Positions 47,810-57,223 of a stretch of DNA of 64,000 nt are shown here, piece by piece (position 1 is the first letter of the stretch; each line of letters starts with the position of its first letter). The notes beneath the pieces are model-generated. The model worked only from the letters and a program-made list of their open reading frames with translations. It ran no database searches and was not told where the DNA came from. The stretch lies in assembly GCA_963769435.1 (NCBI GenBank), contig CAVYLN010000002.1:1860001-1924000 (forward strand), written 5' to 3'. Source of the DNA: JADKAV01 sp963769435. Its GTDB lineage: Bacteria > Actinomycetota > Actinomycetes > S36-B12 > UBA10799. Made by a program: the position numbers and the translations under genes.

Positions 47810-48801
47810 ACCGCCAGCCCCTGTTCGGCCAGAGACTCGGACAGCGCATACAGTCCCGCGAGGTCGATGCCACCCGGCAACAGCGGCAACTCCAGGATCG
47901 GCTGTCCGGAAGCCTCCAGACGAGCCCGCTCGCTGTTCTGCAGGGCCACCCGCGCCGCGTGATCGGCCGCCTCGTCCTCCAGGGCGCTGATGGTCGCAGC
48001 GGTCGCATTGATCCCGGCCGCCGTGAGCCCGACGGCCAACTCCTGCTCGGGGAGTGTGCGGGCACTTGCCGAGGCGAGCTCGTCGGGGTTCAACTCGGAA
48101 TGCCGCGATTGGTTGATGATGATCGTCCCGAGCGGCAGACCCGCTGATCGCAGTTCCGAGACCCCGTCGAGGGTCTCCTGCACAGGCATCTCCTCGAGCA
48201 GGGTGACCAGGTGTACCGCGGTGCGGGCCGAGCGGATCACCCCCATGACCGAGTCGGCCTGCGATCGGATGGGTCCGACCTTGGCCAGCCCGGCGATCTC
48301 GGTGTTCACGTTCAGGAACTTGGTGATCCGCCCTGTCGGCGGTGCGTCGAGCACCACCGCGTCATAGTCCGGCCGACCAACCTTCTCGCCGCGCTTCACC
48401 GCCTCCGAGGCCTTTCCCGTCAGCAGCACGTCCCGCAGCCCGGGAGCGATGGTCGTCGCGAAGTCGATCGCGCCCAGGCGGCGCAGCGCGTAACCACCAC
48501 GCTTGATGCCGTAGAACATCTCGAGGTACTCCAGCATCGCGGCCTCGGCGTCGACCGGCAGGGCGTAGACCACGCCGCCCCCGTCGGCGACCGCCACCTT
48601 GCTCTCCTGATACGGCAGCGGGGCGGTGTCGAAGATCTGGGCGATCCCCTGTCTGCCCTCGACCTCGAGCAGCAGCACCTTGCGGCCACCCCGGGCGAGG
48701 TTCAGCGCCAGCGCCGCCGCGACCGTTGTCTTCCCGGTGCCGCCCTTCCCGGACACCACATGCAGTCTGACCCGTGACCAGTTGGGCGCCCGTGTGCTCA
48801 C
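47806..48801 (-). CDS. ArsA-like ATPase (Rv3679-type)
   Basis: An intact 331-residue partner of the downstream ATPase. The P-loop is VVSGKGGTGKTTVAAALALN with the signature Lys of the ArsA/MinD class, followed by LLLEVEGRQGIAQIFD and VVLDAPPTGRITKFLNV. It is likely to form a hetero-complex with the Rv3680-like protein, as the two are encoded together across actinobacteria. Cargo is unknown. The start faces a 190-bp gap that leads to the rightward DUF4177-ridA group and presumably holds both promoters. Confidence 0.93.
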   Translation of the reverse strand: MSTRAPNWSRVRLHVVSGKGGTGKTTVAAALALNLARGGRKVLLLEVEGRQGIAQIFDTAPLPYQESKVAVADGGGVVYALPVDAEAAMLEYLEMFYGIKRGGYALRRLGAIDFATTIAPGLRDVLLTGKASEAVKRGEKVGRPDYDAVVLDAPPTGRITKFLNVNTEIAGLAKVGPIRSQADSVMGVIRSARTAVHLVTLLEEMPVQETLDGVSELRSAGLPLGTIIINQSRHSELNPDELASASARTLPEQELAVGLTAAGINATAATISALEDEAADHAARVALQNSERARLEASGQPILELPLLPGGIDLAGLYALSESLAEQGLAV

Positions 48802-48992
48802 CAGCCCAGATTAGGGGGCGCCGGGGCGCCGCATCCACACGGCGGCCCCGGCGGCCGCAGCGCTCGATCCCGCAGCCCCTCCGGTCACAGCGACCTCGTG
48901 TCCGGACTACTCCGGGTCGTCGCCCGGTTGCTCGCGGTGCAGCGTCCGACGCACGCATGCGCGACCCGGCGAACGTGTCCTAGTGTCGGGTC

Positions 48993-49148
48993 ATGACAAC
49001 CTGGGAATACCTCACCGCACCGCTGCTGATCCACAACACGAAAGCCATCCTCGACAACTTCGGATCCGACGGGTGGGAGTTGGTCCAGATCGTCCCCGGT
49101 CCCACGCCGGAGAACCTGGTGGCGTACTTCAAGCGGGCCAAGGCGTGA
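48993..49148 (+). CDS. Small DUF4177-type protein (Rv3678A-like)
   Basis: A 51-residue intact protein, TTWEYLTAPLLIHNTKAILD, then FGSDGWELVQIVPGP and AYFKRAKA. The WEY...GWELV pattern is that of DUF4177. The same tiny gene lies between the ATPase pair and RidA in mycobacteria. Its stop overlaps the GTG start of ridA (GTGA). Function unknown. Confidence 0.85.
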   Translation: MTTWEYLTAPLLIHNTKAILDNFGSDGWELVQIVPGPTPENLVAYFKRAKA

Positions 49149-49602
49149 CCGTCGAGCAGCGACTGGCCGACTTGGGGATCGAACTCCCGGAGGTGCCCGC
49201 GCCGGTGGCCGCCTATGTGCCCGCGGTCCGAACGGGCAACATGATCTACACCTCGGGGCAGTTGCCCTTCGCCGGTGGAGCGCTGCTGCACACGGGCCTG
49301 GTCGGCACCGACGTCGAGCGTGCGACGACGCGGTCGCCTGCGCCCGCCAGTGCGCACTCAACGCGCTGGCCGCGGTCGCTGCTCAGGACGGTGGCCTGGA
49401 GAACGTCCGCATCGTGAAGGTGGTCGGCTTCGTCGCCAGCGCCGATGGTTTCACCGCCCAGCCGCAGGTGATCAACGGGGCATCGGAACTGATCGGCGAC
49501 CTCCTCGGTGACAGGGGTGTGCACGCGCGATCCGCGGTGGGTGTCGCGCAATTGCCCTTGAACGCCCCGGTCGAGGTCGAGGTCATCGCCGAGGCCCTCT
49601 GA
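49145..49602 (+). CDS. RidA family protein (frameshifted)
   Basis: About 152 residues of the YjgF/RidA family, which hydrolyses reactive enamine/imine intermediates: LGIELPEVPAPVAAYVPAVR, GNMIYTSGQLPFAGG, then after a break near 49318 CALNALAAVAAQDGGLENVR and a segment ending VGVAQLPLNAPVEVEVIAEA. It is the longer actinobacterial type (Rv3678c-like). GTG start overlaps the DUF4177 stop and its own stop overlaps the next ATG, so the run is translationally coupled. Confidence 0.9.
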
Positions 49603-50318
49603 TGAAGATGCCCGCGGAGCTCCTCGAGCGGGCCCGGGCGATGGTCTACGGCGGCCCCTGGACGCCGCCGGAGCCCCGACCGGCCGCCACCGATCGTCCT
49701 GCTGCGCGACACCGCGGCCGGGATCGAGGTGGCGCTGCTGCAGAAGGCGGCACACCTGGGATTCGCACGTGGCATGTACGTGTTCCCGGGCGGGGCGGTC
49801 GACGACGCGGACGCGGCGATCGGCGATCCGTGGCTGGTGGCGGCGATCCGGGAGACCTTCGAGGAGTGCGGAGTGCTGCTCACCGTGCCGCCACCACAGC
49901 GGTGACGTGCAGTCGTTGCGCGAGCGCGACTTCACGCAGGTGCTCGAGGGACTGCGGCGTGCGACCTGCCGTCGAGGCACTGCGTCCGTTCAGCCACTGG
50001 GTGACCCCCGAGGTGGAGTCCCGACGCTTCGACACGAAGTTCTTCGCCGCGCAGTTGCCGGTGGGGCAGGACCTGGCCGACCTGACCGCCGAGCACCAGG
50101 CGATCGGCTGGTTCCGGCCCGCGCAGACGCAAGGTCTGCCCATGCTTCCGCCCACGAGAGCGGTGCTGTCCGAACTGGGCCGGTTCGCCACTGTCGCCGA
50201 CGCTCTGGCGGTGCGGCGCCATCCGGTGCCGATCATGCCCCGCCCGGTCGCAGCCGCGGACGGCCAGGGAATCGACTGGGTCCTGGTCGACGGCTACACC
50301 GGTGCGCCGCTGTCATGA
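49602..50318 (+). CDS. NUDIX hydrolase family protein (frameshifted)
   Basis: About 238 residues. The substrate region GIEVALLQKAAHLGFARGMY with VFPGGAVDDADAA and the helix AIRETFEECGVLL form a NUDIX box with long spacing, typical of the larger actinobacterial NUDIX proteins beside RidA and MBL genes. The second half ends PLS after RPFSHWVTPEVESRRFDTKF. Two or more errors (near 49680, 49900 and 49960) split it. Substrate unknown; nucleoside diphosphate-linked or CoA-linked compounds are possible. Confidence 0.83.
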   Translation: MKMPAELLERARAMVYGGPWTPPEPRPAATDRPAARHRGRDRGGAAAEGGTPGIRTWHVRVPGRGGRRRGRGDRRSVAGGGDPGDLRGVRSAAHRAATTAVTCSRCASATSRRCSRDCGVRPAVEALRPFSHWVTPEVESRRFDTKFFAAQLPVGQDLADLTAEHQAIGWFRPAQTQGLPMLPPTRAVLSELGRFATVADALAVRRHPVPIMPRPVAAADGQGIDWVLVDGYTGAPLS

Positions 50319-51139
50319 CCGGTTTCGTGGCGATGCCCGGCACCTTGGGCCCATGGTCGGGCGGGTCGTTCGACGGGGGCCTGTGCGTGCTGGCCGGCAA
50401 CCCCGGGCCGATGACCTTGGACGGCACCAACACCTGGTTACTCACCGCCGACGACGATTCCGTCGTCCTCGTGGATCCGGGACCGGACGATGCACCACAT
50501 CTGGCCGCCGTGCGCCATGCACTCGGAGGCCGTCGGGTCCGGGAGATCCTGTTGACCCATGGACATGCGGACCACAGCGCGGGTGCGGTGCGCTTCGCCA
50601 CCGAGTTCCGGACAGGGGTGCGGGCTCTGGATCCCGCGCACCGCCTGGGTGATGAGGGTCTGACCCACGGCCAGGTGCTGGAGTTCGCTGACCTGGAGAT
50701 CCACGTCGTCGGCACCCCTGGACACACTTCGGACTCCGTGAGTCTGCACGTGCCGCGCCATGGGGCGCTGCTCACCGGCGACACCATCCTCGGGCGCGGC
50801 ACGACGGTGGTGGCGTTCCCGGACGGCCGGCTGGCCGACTACCTGGACTCGCTGCACAGACTGTCCGGACTCGTTGAGCGGGCCGGAGCCACACAGGTGT
50901 GGCCGGGGCACGGTCCCGTGCTCACCGACGCTGCCGAAGTGCTGGCCGCCTATCTGGATCACCGTGGGCAGCGCCTCGACGAGGTTCGCGGAGCACTCGA
51001 GCGCGTGGACCCGGACCTGGCCATCGAAGAGGCGGCCGGGGTGATCGTGGCGGATGTCTACGCGGACGTGCCCCGTGTGCTCTGGCCGGCGGCGAGACTC
51101 AGCGTCCGAGCGCAGCTCGAGTACCTGGGGCGGCGGTGA
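50315..51139 (+). CDS. Metallo-beta-lactamase fold hydrolase (Rv3677c-like)
   Basis: An intact 274-residue hydrolase. The first metal motif is LLTHGHADHSAGA (H-x-H-x-D-H), followed by VVGTPGHTSDSVSLHV, LLTGDTILGRGTT and VWPGHGPVL. The family resembles glyoxalase II/LACTB2-like enzymes. It overlaps the NUDIX stop (ATGA) and ends only 16 bases from the convergent glycosyltransferase gene. It keeps the ridA-MBL-crp order of mycobacteria. Confidence 0.93.
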   Translation: MTGFVAMPGTLGPWSGGSFDGGLCVLAGNPGPMTLDGTNTWLLTADDDSVVLVDPGPDDAPHLAAVRHALGGRRVREILLTHGHADHSAGAVRFATEFRTGVRALDPAHRLGDEGLTHGQVLEFADLEIHVVGTPGHTSDSVSLHVPRHGALLTGDTILGRGTTVVAFPDGRLADYLDSLHRLSGLVERAGATQVWPGHGPVLTDAAEVLAAYLDHRGQRLDEVRGALERVDPDLAIEEAAGVIVADVYADVPRVLWPAARLSVRAQLEYLGRR

Positions 51140-51155
51140 GATCGCGGCGGCGGCG

Positions 51156-52351
51156 TCAACCGGCTCGCGCGTCCACGGCCGTCTGCGCCGGACCCACCTC
51201 GTCGATCCGCGACCAGTACCAGAGCACGGACGCCACACCCACCAGCAGCGTCAACCAGGTGAACGTGTTGCCGAACACCAGGTCATCGTTCTGCGGGTCG
51301 GCCAGGATCTGAGCCGTCTCGGCCGGACGCACAACGCCGTAGAGCAGTGCCCCGGCCAGCAGTCCGGCCAGGCCCTGCAGCAGCAGAACCGGACGGTCGG
51401 GCAGTGCCGCCACGAGCAGGAGCGGCAGCACGAGGATCCAATGCGCCGTCCAACTGATCGGTGAGACCAGCAGCATCGCGGCCAGTACCAGGGCGTCTGT
51501 CAGGTGCGGGTACGTGCCGAACAGGTGGTGGGCCATCACCAGAGTCGCGATGACCACGGCCGCGGCCAGGACCAGCCAGACCGTGCGGGCGCCCGCGGTG
51601 TCGCCGAGCATACGTTGCGCCATCCCGTTCAGCGATTGATTGCTGATGTACGTGACCCCCACCCGATCGGCGTCGAGGAAGGTCCCGGTCCAGTAGATCC
51701 AGGATGCCCGCGGGAAGAACAGGGCTGCCAGGGCGGTCGCCGCCAGGAACGTTCCCACCGTCACCAACGCGGGCCTTACCCGCCTTGTGATCAGGAAGTA
51801 CGGGACCACGAGCAGGGGGGTCAGTTTCACCGCGGCGGCGATCCCTGTCAGCACCCCCTGCGGCAGCCTGCCCGTACGCCGGCTCAGATCGAGGACGAGG
51901 AACACCGCCAGCAGGACGTTGACCTGGCCGAACTTCAGGCCGGATTCGCTGGGTTCCATGGCCAGGGTGAATGCGATGGTCACCGCGTAGACGGTCGGGG
52001 TGTGGAAGCGGTCGGCCGCGAAGTTGCGCACACACACGGCCGCGTAGGCGACCAGCGCCGCGACGTGATCACCGTCCACACGACCTGGGCACTCACCTGG
52101 GACAGCCACGTGATGGGGCTCAGGAAGAGGATCGCGAAGGGTGGGTACAGGTACGGCAGATCGACGAAGGTGAATCGCGCCGCGTACAGGTCACCGCCGG
52201 ACCACGCCACCTCGGCCGCGTCGCGGTACACGTCCAGGTCCAGCAGGTAGTCCTCAGAGGCGATCGTCAGGTAGTTCCAGCACAACGCCACACTGACCCC
52301 GATGGCCACCCAGGCGATGGGGCTCAGTTGCGAGATGACACGGCGAAGCAA
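51156..52351 (-). CDS. GT87 family polyprenyl-phosphate mannosyltransferase (one frameshift)
   Basis: About 398 residues and ten or more transmembrane helices. The DLDVYRDAAEVAWSGGDLYA segment carries the Asp pair of GT-C enzymes, then LPYLYPPFAILFLSP, and MEPSESGLKFGQVNVLLAVF and AVKLTPLLVVPYFLIT. This is the DUF2029/GT87 family of alpha-1,2-mannosyltransferases that build PIM/lipoarabinomannan-like glycolipids from lipid-linked mannose. One break near 52065. It lies downstream of crp on the same strand and is not part of the mycobacterial order. Confidence 0.87.
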
Positions 52352-52366
52352 CGCACCGCCCCAGCA

Positions 52367-53041
52367 TCAACGCGCGCGGCGCTGCAGGCGGTCCATGTCG
52401 ATCAGGACGACGGAGCGCGACTCGAGGCGGATCCAGCCGCGGCTGGCGAAGTCGGCCAGAGCCTTGTTGACCGTCTCCCGGGATGCGCCCACCAACTGGG
52501 CCAGTTCCTCCTGGGTCATGTCGTGCGTGACGTGCAGCCCGTCGGGCAACTGCCGGCCGAACTTGTCGCCGAGGTCCAGGAGGATCTTGGCGATCCGTCC
52601 CGGGACGTCCGAGAACACCAGGTCCGCCATCGCCTCGTTCGTCCGGCGAAGCCGCCGCGCAAGTGCCTGCAGCAGCGCCTCGGCCACTTCGGGACGACCG
52701 GTGAGCCAGGGGCGCAGCGCCGAGTGGCCGACGGCGATCAGGGTGGCATCGGTCAGTGCGGTGGCGGTTGCCGTACGGGGCCCGGGGTCGAACAGTGACA
52801 ACTCACCGAGCAACTCGCTGGGCCCGAGGATCGCCAGGAGGCTCTCCCGTCCGTCTGCGGCGGTGTGGCCCAACTTCACCTTGCCCTCGGTGATGACGAA
52901 CATCCGGTCACCCGGCTCACCCTCGAGGAAGAGGTCCTGCCCCTTGGCCAGTCGCACCTCCACGGTCGATGCCTGCAGGGCCGCCGCCGCTTCATCGTCA
53001 AGAGCTGCGAACAGGGGCGCCTCGCGCAACACGTCATCCAC
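52367..53041 (-). CDS. crp: Crp/Fnr family regulator (Crp, Rv3676-like)
   Basis: An intact 224-residue cAMP-receptor-type protein. The ligand domain has GQDLFLEGEPGDRMFVITEG and the phosphate-binding cassette FGELSLFDPGPRTATATAL-like segment (here LLGELSLFDPGPRTATA). The HTH is DMTQEELAQLVGASRETVNK. GTG 53041 is chosen because it gives the N-terminus known for mycobacterial Crp (VDDVLREAPLF); in-frame ATG codons upstream at 53074 and 53083 are alternatives. There are no Fnr-type Cys at the N-terminus, so it should bind cAMP, not Fe-S. Confidence 0.95.
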   Translation of the reverse strand: MDDVLREAPLFAALDDEAAAALQASTVEVRLAKGQDLFLEGEPGDRMFVITEGKVKLGHTAADGRESLLAILGPSELLGELSLFDPGPRTATATALTDATLIAVGHSALRPWLTGRPEVAEALLQALARRLRRTNEAMADLVFSDVPGRIAKILLDLGDKFGRQLPDGLHVTHDMTQEELAQLVGASRETVNKALADFASRGWIRLESRSVVLIDMDRLQRRAR

Positions 53042-53087
53042 GATTGACAGTCTGGCCCAGCGACCCCCCGTCATGCCCGGCATTAAC

Positions 53088-53570
53088 CTAAGCGTTACGC
53101 CTTTGCCGCGGCAGCGCAGTGAGCGCCAGGGCCGGATTTGTCCGGTATCGCACAATCAACTCAGCGGTCACCGCGTCGATCTGCTTGTGCAGCGCCCGCC
53201 GATTCGTCGACAGTGAGGTCTCCATACTGCGCAACAGATCCACGTAGGCCTTCCGCTGCTCGTCGTCATCGAGGTCGATCACCCTGCTCCACAGTGACTG
53301 TGCTTCCGGCATCGACGTGTCGATGTCGGCCGGGTGGACGCCGAGTGCCTGCCACCGGCGTGGAGCGGTCGATGCATCCTGCAGCACGGTCCGCACATCC
53401 TCGGTGTCCACACGGCTACCGGTGTTGAGCATGTCGAGGCGTGCCTGGAACAACCGCCGCCAGTAGGAGACCCGGCTCTCCTCGTCGGTGAGGTGGTGGC
53501 GCAGGATCCGCAAATCGTCCAGGGACAGGTCGCCGAGGAGCGTCGTCGTTGTCTCCTGGAAGGTGGTCAT
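53088..53570 (-). CDS. RsiG-like anti-sigma factor with two c-di-GMP signatures
   Basis: An intact 160-residue, mostly helical protein. LGDLSLDDLRILRHHL is followed by E31-S35-R38-Q42-D46, exactly the E(X)3S(X)2R(X)3Q(X)3D signature by which Streptomyces RsiG helices bind cyclic di-GMP. A second copy at E117-S121-R124-H128-D132 (METSLSTNRRALHKQID) has His for Gln. RsiG with c-di-GMP holds the sporulation sigma factor WhiG inactive. The start ATG at 53570 lacks an obvious strong ribosome site. It is upstream of crp on the same strand. No WhiG gene is in the window. Confidence 0.82.
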   Translation of the reverse strand: MTTFQETTTTLLGDLSLDDLRILRHHLTDEESRVSYWRRLFQARLDMLNTGSRVDTEDVRTVLQDASTAPRRWQALGVHPADIDTSMPEAQSLWSRVIDLDDDEQRKAYVDLLRSMETSLSTNRRALHKQIDAVTAELIVRYRTNPALALTALPRQRRNA

Positions 53571-53698
53571 GTTGGGTCTATCGGTACGTTCCGGCCATCG
53601 CGTTACCACTCGATCGTGTGGTTGACCTTGTCGGGTGTACCCCATACGGGTGGTCGGCTGGCCGAACGCGGCGCTGTTCGGCGGCGTAATCTGAACCG

Positions 53699-54385
53699 GT
53701 GGAATCACGCCTGGCACTCGTGCGGCGGGCACGTGCGATCGATCGCATCCTGCAGCAGGTGTACCCGGACGCGCACTGCGAGTTGGATTTCCGGGACCCC
53801 TACGAGTTGCTCGTGGCCACGATCCTCAGCGCGCAGTGCACGGACGAGCGGGTCAACCAGGTCACGCCGGCGCTGTTCGCGCGGTATCCGGATGCGGTCG
53901 CGCTGGCTGCTGCGGATCGTGCCGATCTGGAGGCGATCATCCGCCCCACCGGCTTCTTCCGGAACAAGGCCGCGTCGTTGCAGGCGATGGCGTCGAGAGT
54001 GGTCCAGAAGTACAAGGGACAGATCCCGCAGCCCATGTCGGCCTTGACGACCCTGCCCGGTGTCGGCCGGAAGACGGCGCACGTGGTGCGGGGCAACGCT
54101 TTCGGCCAGCCGGGGTTCACCGTCGACACGCACGTGTCCCGGCTGTCGCAGCGACTCGGCTGGACCACGCAGACCGACCCGGTCCGCATCGAGCGCGATC
54201 TCGACGCCCTCTTTGCGCGCAAGGACCGCACGATGGTCTCGCATCGGCTGATCTTCCACGGCCGCCGCTGCTGTTTCGCGCGCAAGCCGGCCTGTGCCGC
54301 CTGCCCGATCGCGAGGCTTTGCCCGTCGCGCGACATCGGGGAGCAGGATCCGCTGCGTGCGGAGAAGATGATCAAACGGCCATGA
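53699..54385 (+). CDS. nth: Endonuclease III
   Basis: An intact 228-residue HhH-GPD DNA glycosylase/AP lyase that removes oxidised pyrimidines. The catalytic Lys is in LPGVGRKTAHVV and the Asp in FTVDTHVSRLS; the C-terminal [4Fe-4S] ligands follow the C-x6-C-x2-C-x5-C rule (CFARKPACAACPIARLC). GTG 53699 is the start. The stop overlaps the CoA-type NUDIX gene by four bases, as in other actinobacteria. Confidence 0.97.
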   Translation: MESRLALVRRARAIDRILQQVYPDAHCELDFRDPYELLVATILSAQCTDERVNQVTPALFARYPDAVALAAADRADLEAIIRPTGFFRNKAASLQAMASRVVQKYKGQIPQPMSALTTLPGVGRKTAHVVRGNAFGQPGFTVDTHVSRLSQRLGWTTQTDPVRIERDLDALFARKDRTMVSHRLIFHGRRCCFARKPACAACPIARLCPSRDIGEQDPLRAEKMIKRP

Positions 54386-55027
54386 GTGGCACAGAACCCG
54401 ACATCCCTGCCTGGCTTCGGCCACTGGTGGAGGCCACGCGGGATCTCGACGCCGAGGCGCTGATGCGGTTCGCACCCCCGGACGAATCGGGTCGTCGTTC
54501 GGCGGTGCTGATCCTGTTCGGCGAAGGTGCGCAGGGCCCGGACGTCCTGCTGATCCAGCGCGCGGAGGACATGCGCTCGCATGCGGGCCAGCCGGCGTTC
54601 CCGGGCGGCGCCGAGGACCCTGGCGACGACCGGGCCCGTGGGGGCCGCTCTGCGGGAGGCGCAGGAGGAGACCGGCCTCGACCCGCAAGGAGTCGACGTC
54701 ATCCACTGTCTGCCGGAGGTGTGGCTGCCCCCGAGCGGGTACGTCGTGACCCCGGTGCTGGGCTGGTGGCGGGAACCCTCACCGGTGTCCGCGATGGATC
54801 CGGCCGAGGTCTCCTCGGTGCACCGCGTGCCCCTCACCGACCTGACGGAACCCGCCAACCGCGTGAGCGTCCGCCACCCCAGTGGATACATAGGGCCTGG
54901 GTTCACGGTGCACGACATGCTCGTGTGGGGTTTCACCGCGCATCTGCTCGATCGCATCCTGGCACTGGCCGGCTGGGAGCGTGTTTGGGACTCCGGACGT
55001 ATCGTTGATATCGGATGGACACGATGA
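54382..55027 (+). CDS. NUDIX hydrolase, CoA pyrophosphatase type (one frameshift)
   Basis: About 214 residues. VLILFGEGAQGPDVLLIQRA and MRSHAGQPAFPGGAEDPGDD lead, across a break near 54640, into GAALREAQEETGL, the NUDIX box. The LIQRAE...SHAGQPAFPGG arrangement is diagnostic of the CoA-diphosphatase subgroup (Rv3672c-like). It is followed by the marP gene, so the order nth-NUDIX-marP matches mycobacteria, except that the thioredoxin-like gene between nth and NUDIX is absent. Confidence 0.9.
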
Positions 55028-55052
55028 CCCCCCCGACAGATCGGATCCGCTC

Positions 55053-56241
55053 ATGGGAGTGATGGACCTGATCGTCATCGGCGTGCTCGTTCTGGTGGCG
55101 CTCATCGGTTGGCACCAGGGACTTGTCCGAAGCGCTCTCTCGGTGGTGGGCACGGTCGGTGGGGGGCTGCTCGCCGCGGCGAGTCTGCCGTGGATCCTGA
55201 GCAACCTCGGGGCGTTGGGCGCCGCCGCCGCCGCGATCAGCGTGGGTGTGGTGCTGGCCGGGGTCGGGCTCGGCAACGCCATCGTCGTCACTCTGGGAAG
55301 GCCGCTGTGGGCGGCGCTGCAGGTGGGTCCGGCGCGTCTGGTGGATGCCGCTGCGGGGGCGGTCGTCAGCCTGTTCGCGGGGCTGATCGCGATGTGGCTG
55401 GTCGCAGCCACCGTGGCCTCTCTGCCGTCACCCACCCTGGCGTCGGCCGTGCGCTCCTCGGCCCTGCTGCAACAGGTCGAGAAATGGGCCCCGACCCAGG
55501 CCACGGACCTCGCCTATTCGGTACGACAACTGTTGGACCAGGTTCACCTGCCGGAGGTCTTCTTCGGTCTGGAGGGCCTGCCGGGCAACAAGGTCCCGAA
55601 ACCTCCGAAGAACGTCTCGGACTCCGCGGTGGTCGCCAGCCAGTCGGTCCTGCGGGTATCCGGTCCCACCCCCGCCTGCGGACAGGGATCCACCGGGTTC
55701 CGGCTTCGTCTACGCCACTGACCGGATCGCCACGAACGCACACGTCGTCGCGGGCATGAGCCAGGTGCGGGTGGTGGCTTCGGACGGCCGCTCGTGGGGT
55801 GCCGACGTGGTGTACTTCAACGCCGACCTGGACGTTGCCGTCCTCTTCGTCCCCGGGTTGGGCGTCAACCCCCTGGATTCCTCGCGGCAGGTCGGGGACG
55901 CCGACGCGGCTGTCATCGCCGGCTACCCCGGGGGCGGCCCCCTGGACCTGCGCAGTGCGCGGATCGTGACCCGGACCTCGGAAAGCCCCGTCTTCTCCGA
56001 CAACATCTATGGCTCGCCGACCAAACCCCGCGAGATCTTCGTCGTGCGGGGCCGGGTGATCCCTGGGAACTCCGGCGGTCCTCTGCTCACCCGTGACGGT
56101 CGCTACGCGGGCATCATCTTCGCGAGTTCACAACAGTACAAACGGACGGGTTTCGCCCTCACGAACAAGACGGTGGCCCAAGCCCTGCGGTCCGCCGCCG
56201 ACCGGACGATCCCGGTGGAGACCGGTAGCTGCTCGCGGTAG
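55053..56241 (+). CDS. marP: MarP-type membrane serine protease (one frameshift)
   Basis: About 395 residues. Four N-terminal helices of the CvpA type (MDLIVIGVLVLVALIGWHQG onward) anchor a periplasmic chymotrypsin-like protease. The triad is His in TDRIATNAHVVAG, Asp in NADLDVAVL and Ser in RVIPGNSGGPLLT. The conserved Cys pair of MarP is present as PACGQ early and SCSR at the end. A break near 55695 splits the protease domain. In mycobacteria MarP maintains pH homeostasis and cell-wall hydrolase processing. ATG 55053 or 55062 may be used. Confidence 0.93.
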
Positions 56242-56300
56242 CTCCGGCGGTGGTGGCGTGCGGGTGCAACGAACCGGCCACCTCCCGAGGGCGAGACGAC

Positions 56301-57218
56301 CTAACCGTTCCGATCCAGCCAATCCAGCAGCATCGGGAGGATCGTCTCGGAGCGCTCCTCATGCGGGAAATGCCCACAGTCGTCGATCGCGGCCAGTTCG
56401 TAGGGGCCGGACACGTGCTGTTCGCTGCCGGTGGTCGTGGCCGGGAGGACGGTCGGGTCCTGCGCGCCGTGGATGTGCAGGACGGGCTGGCGGATGGGTT
56501 CGGCAGCCATCAAGGCGTTGTAGCGACGGCCGTCGGCGCGGACGTAGCTGCGCCAGGCCCACCGGTGGTACTCCATCGCGCAGTGCGCCGTGTTCGCCTC
56601 CAGGAAGGCCGCACGGAACCGCGTGGAGACCTCGGGGGTGAGCCAGTCCCGGCGCACGGACCAGGCGTCGAGGACCTCGGCGACCCTGATCGCGTTGTCG
56701 GCGGCGAAGTCCCGCTCGGGCAACCACGGCCACTGGTAGCGCAGTGCGTAGCGCCAGGCCTTCACCTGGGGTTGCATTCGCGCGGCCTCCCGCAGGCGCA
56801 CCGGATGTGGTGCCGAGATCGCGGTCAGAGCCCTGACCAGTCGCGAGCGCCGGGCCGCGGTCCAGCCGATGTGGGCGCCCCAGCCGTGACCGACGATGAC
56901 GGCGTTGCGCTCCCCGAGGCATGCGATCACCCCGAGGACGTCGTTGGACAGAGTCGTCGGATCGTACCCACGCGGCGCGTGATCGGATCCGGCGTAGCCG
57001 CGCAGGTCCATCGCCGCCGCCCGGTAGCCCTGTGCCGCCAGAGCGGGAAGGTACTCCCGCCAGGTCCACCAGAACTGGGGGAAGCCGTGCAGGAAGAGGA
57101 CCAGTGGGCCCTCGCCGGCCTCCACGAGATGGAACTGCGCACCGTTGGCCGGGACGAGGCGGTGGGTCCACGGCCCCGGCGCGTGGATCGCCTCGTACGG
57201 CGTCACCGCAAGAGGCAC
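56301..57218 (-). CDS. Alpha/beta hydrolase, epoxide-hydrolase type (EphE-like)
   Basis: An intact ~305-residue hydrolase. The oxyanion segment is LVLFLHGFPQFWWTWREYLP (HGFP), the nucleophile elbow is VIVGHGWGAHIGW in which the nucleophile position is the second residue after GH, and the general base His is in DDCGHFPHEE. HGxP plus two capping-domain Tyr candidates suit soluble epoxide hydrolases, but the GHGWG elbow lacks the usual Asp or Ser, so catalysis is uncertain. Start is GTG 57218 or 57206. It occupies the place of ephE (Rv3670). Confidence 0.85.
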   Translation of the reverse strand: MPLAVTPYEAIHAPGPWTHRLVPANGAQFHLVEAGEGPLVLFLHGFPQFWWTWREYLPALAAQGYRAAAMDLRGYAGSDHAPRGYDPTTLSNDVLGVIACLGERNAVIVGHGWGAHIGWTAARRSRLVRALTAISAPHPVRLREAARMQPQVKAWRYALRYQWPWLPERDFAADNAIRVAEVLDAWSVRRDWLTPEVSTRFRAAFLEANTAHCAMEYHRWAWRSYVRADGRRYNALMAAEPIRQPVLHIHGAQDPTVLPATTTGSEQHVSGPYELAAIDDCGHFPHEERSETILPMLLDWLDRNG

Positions 57219-57223
57219 CTCGA

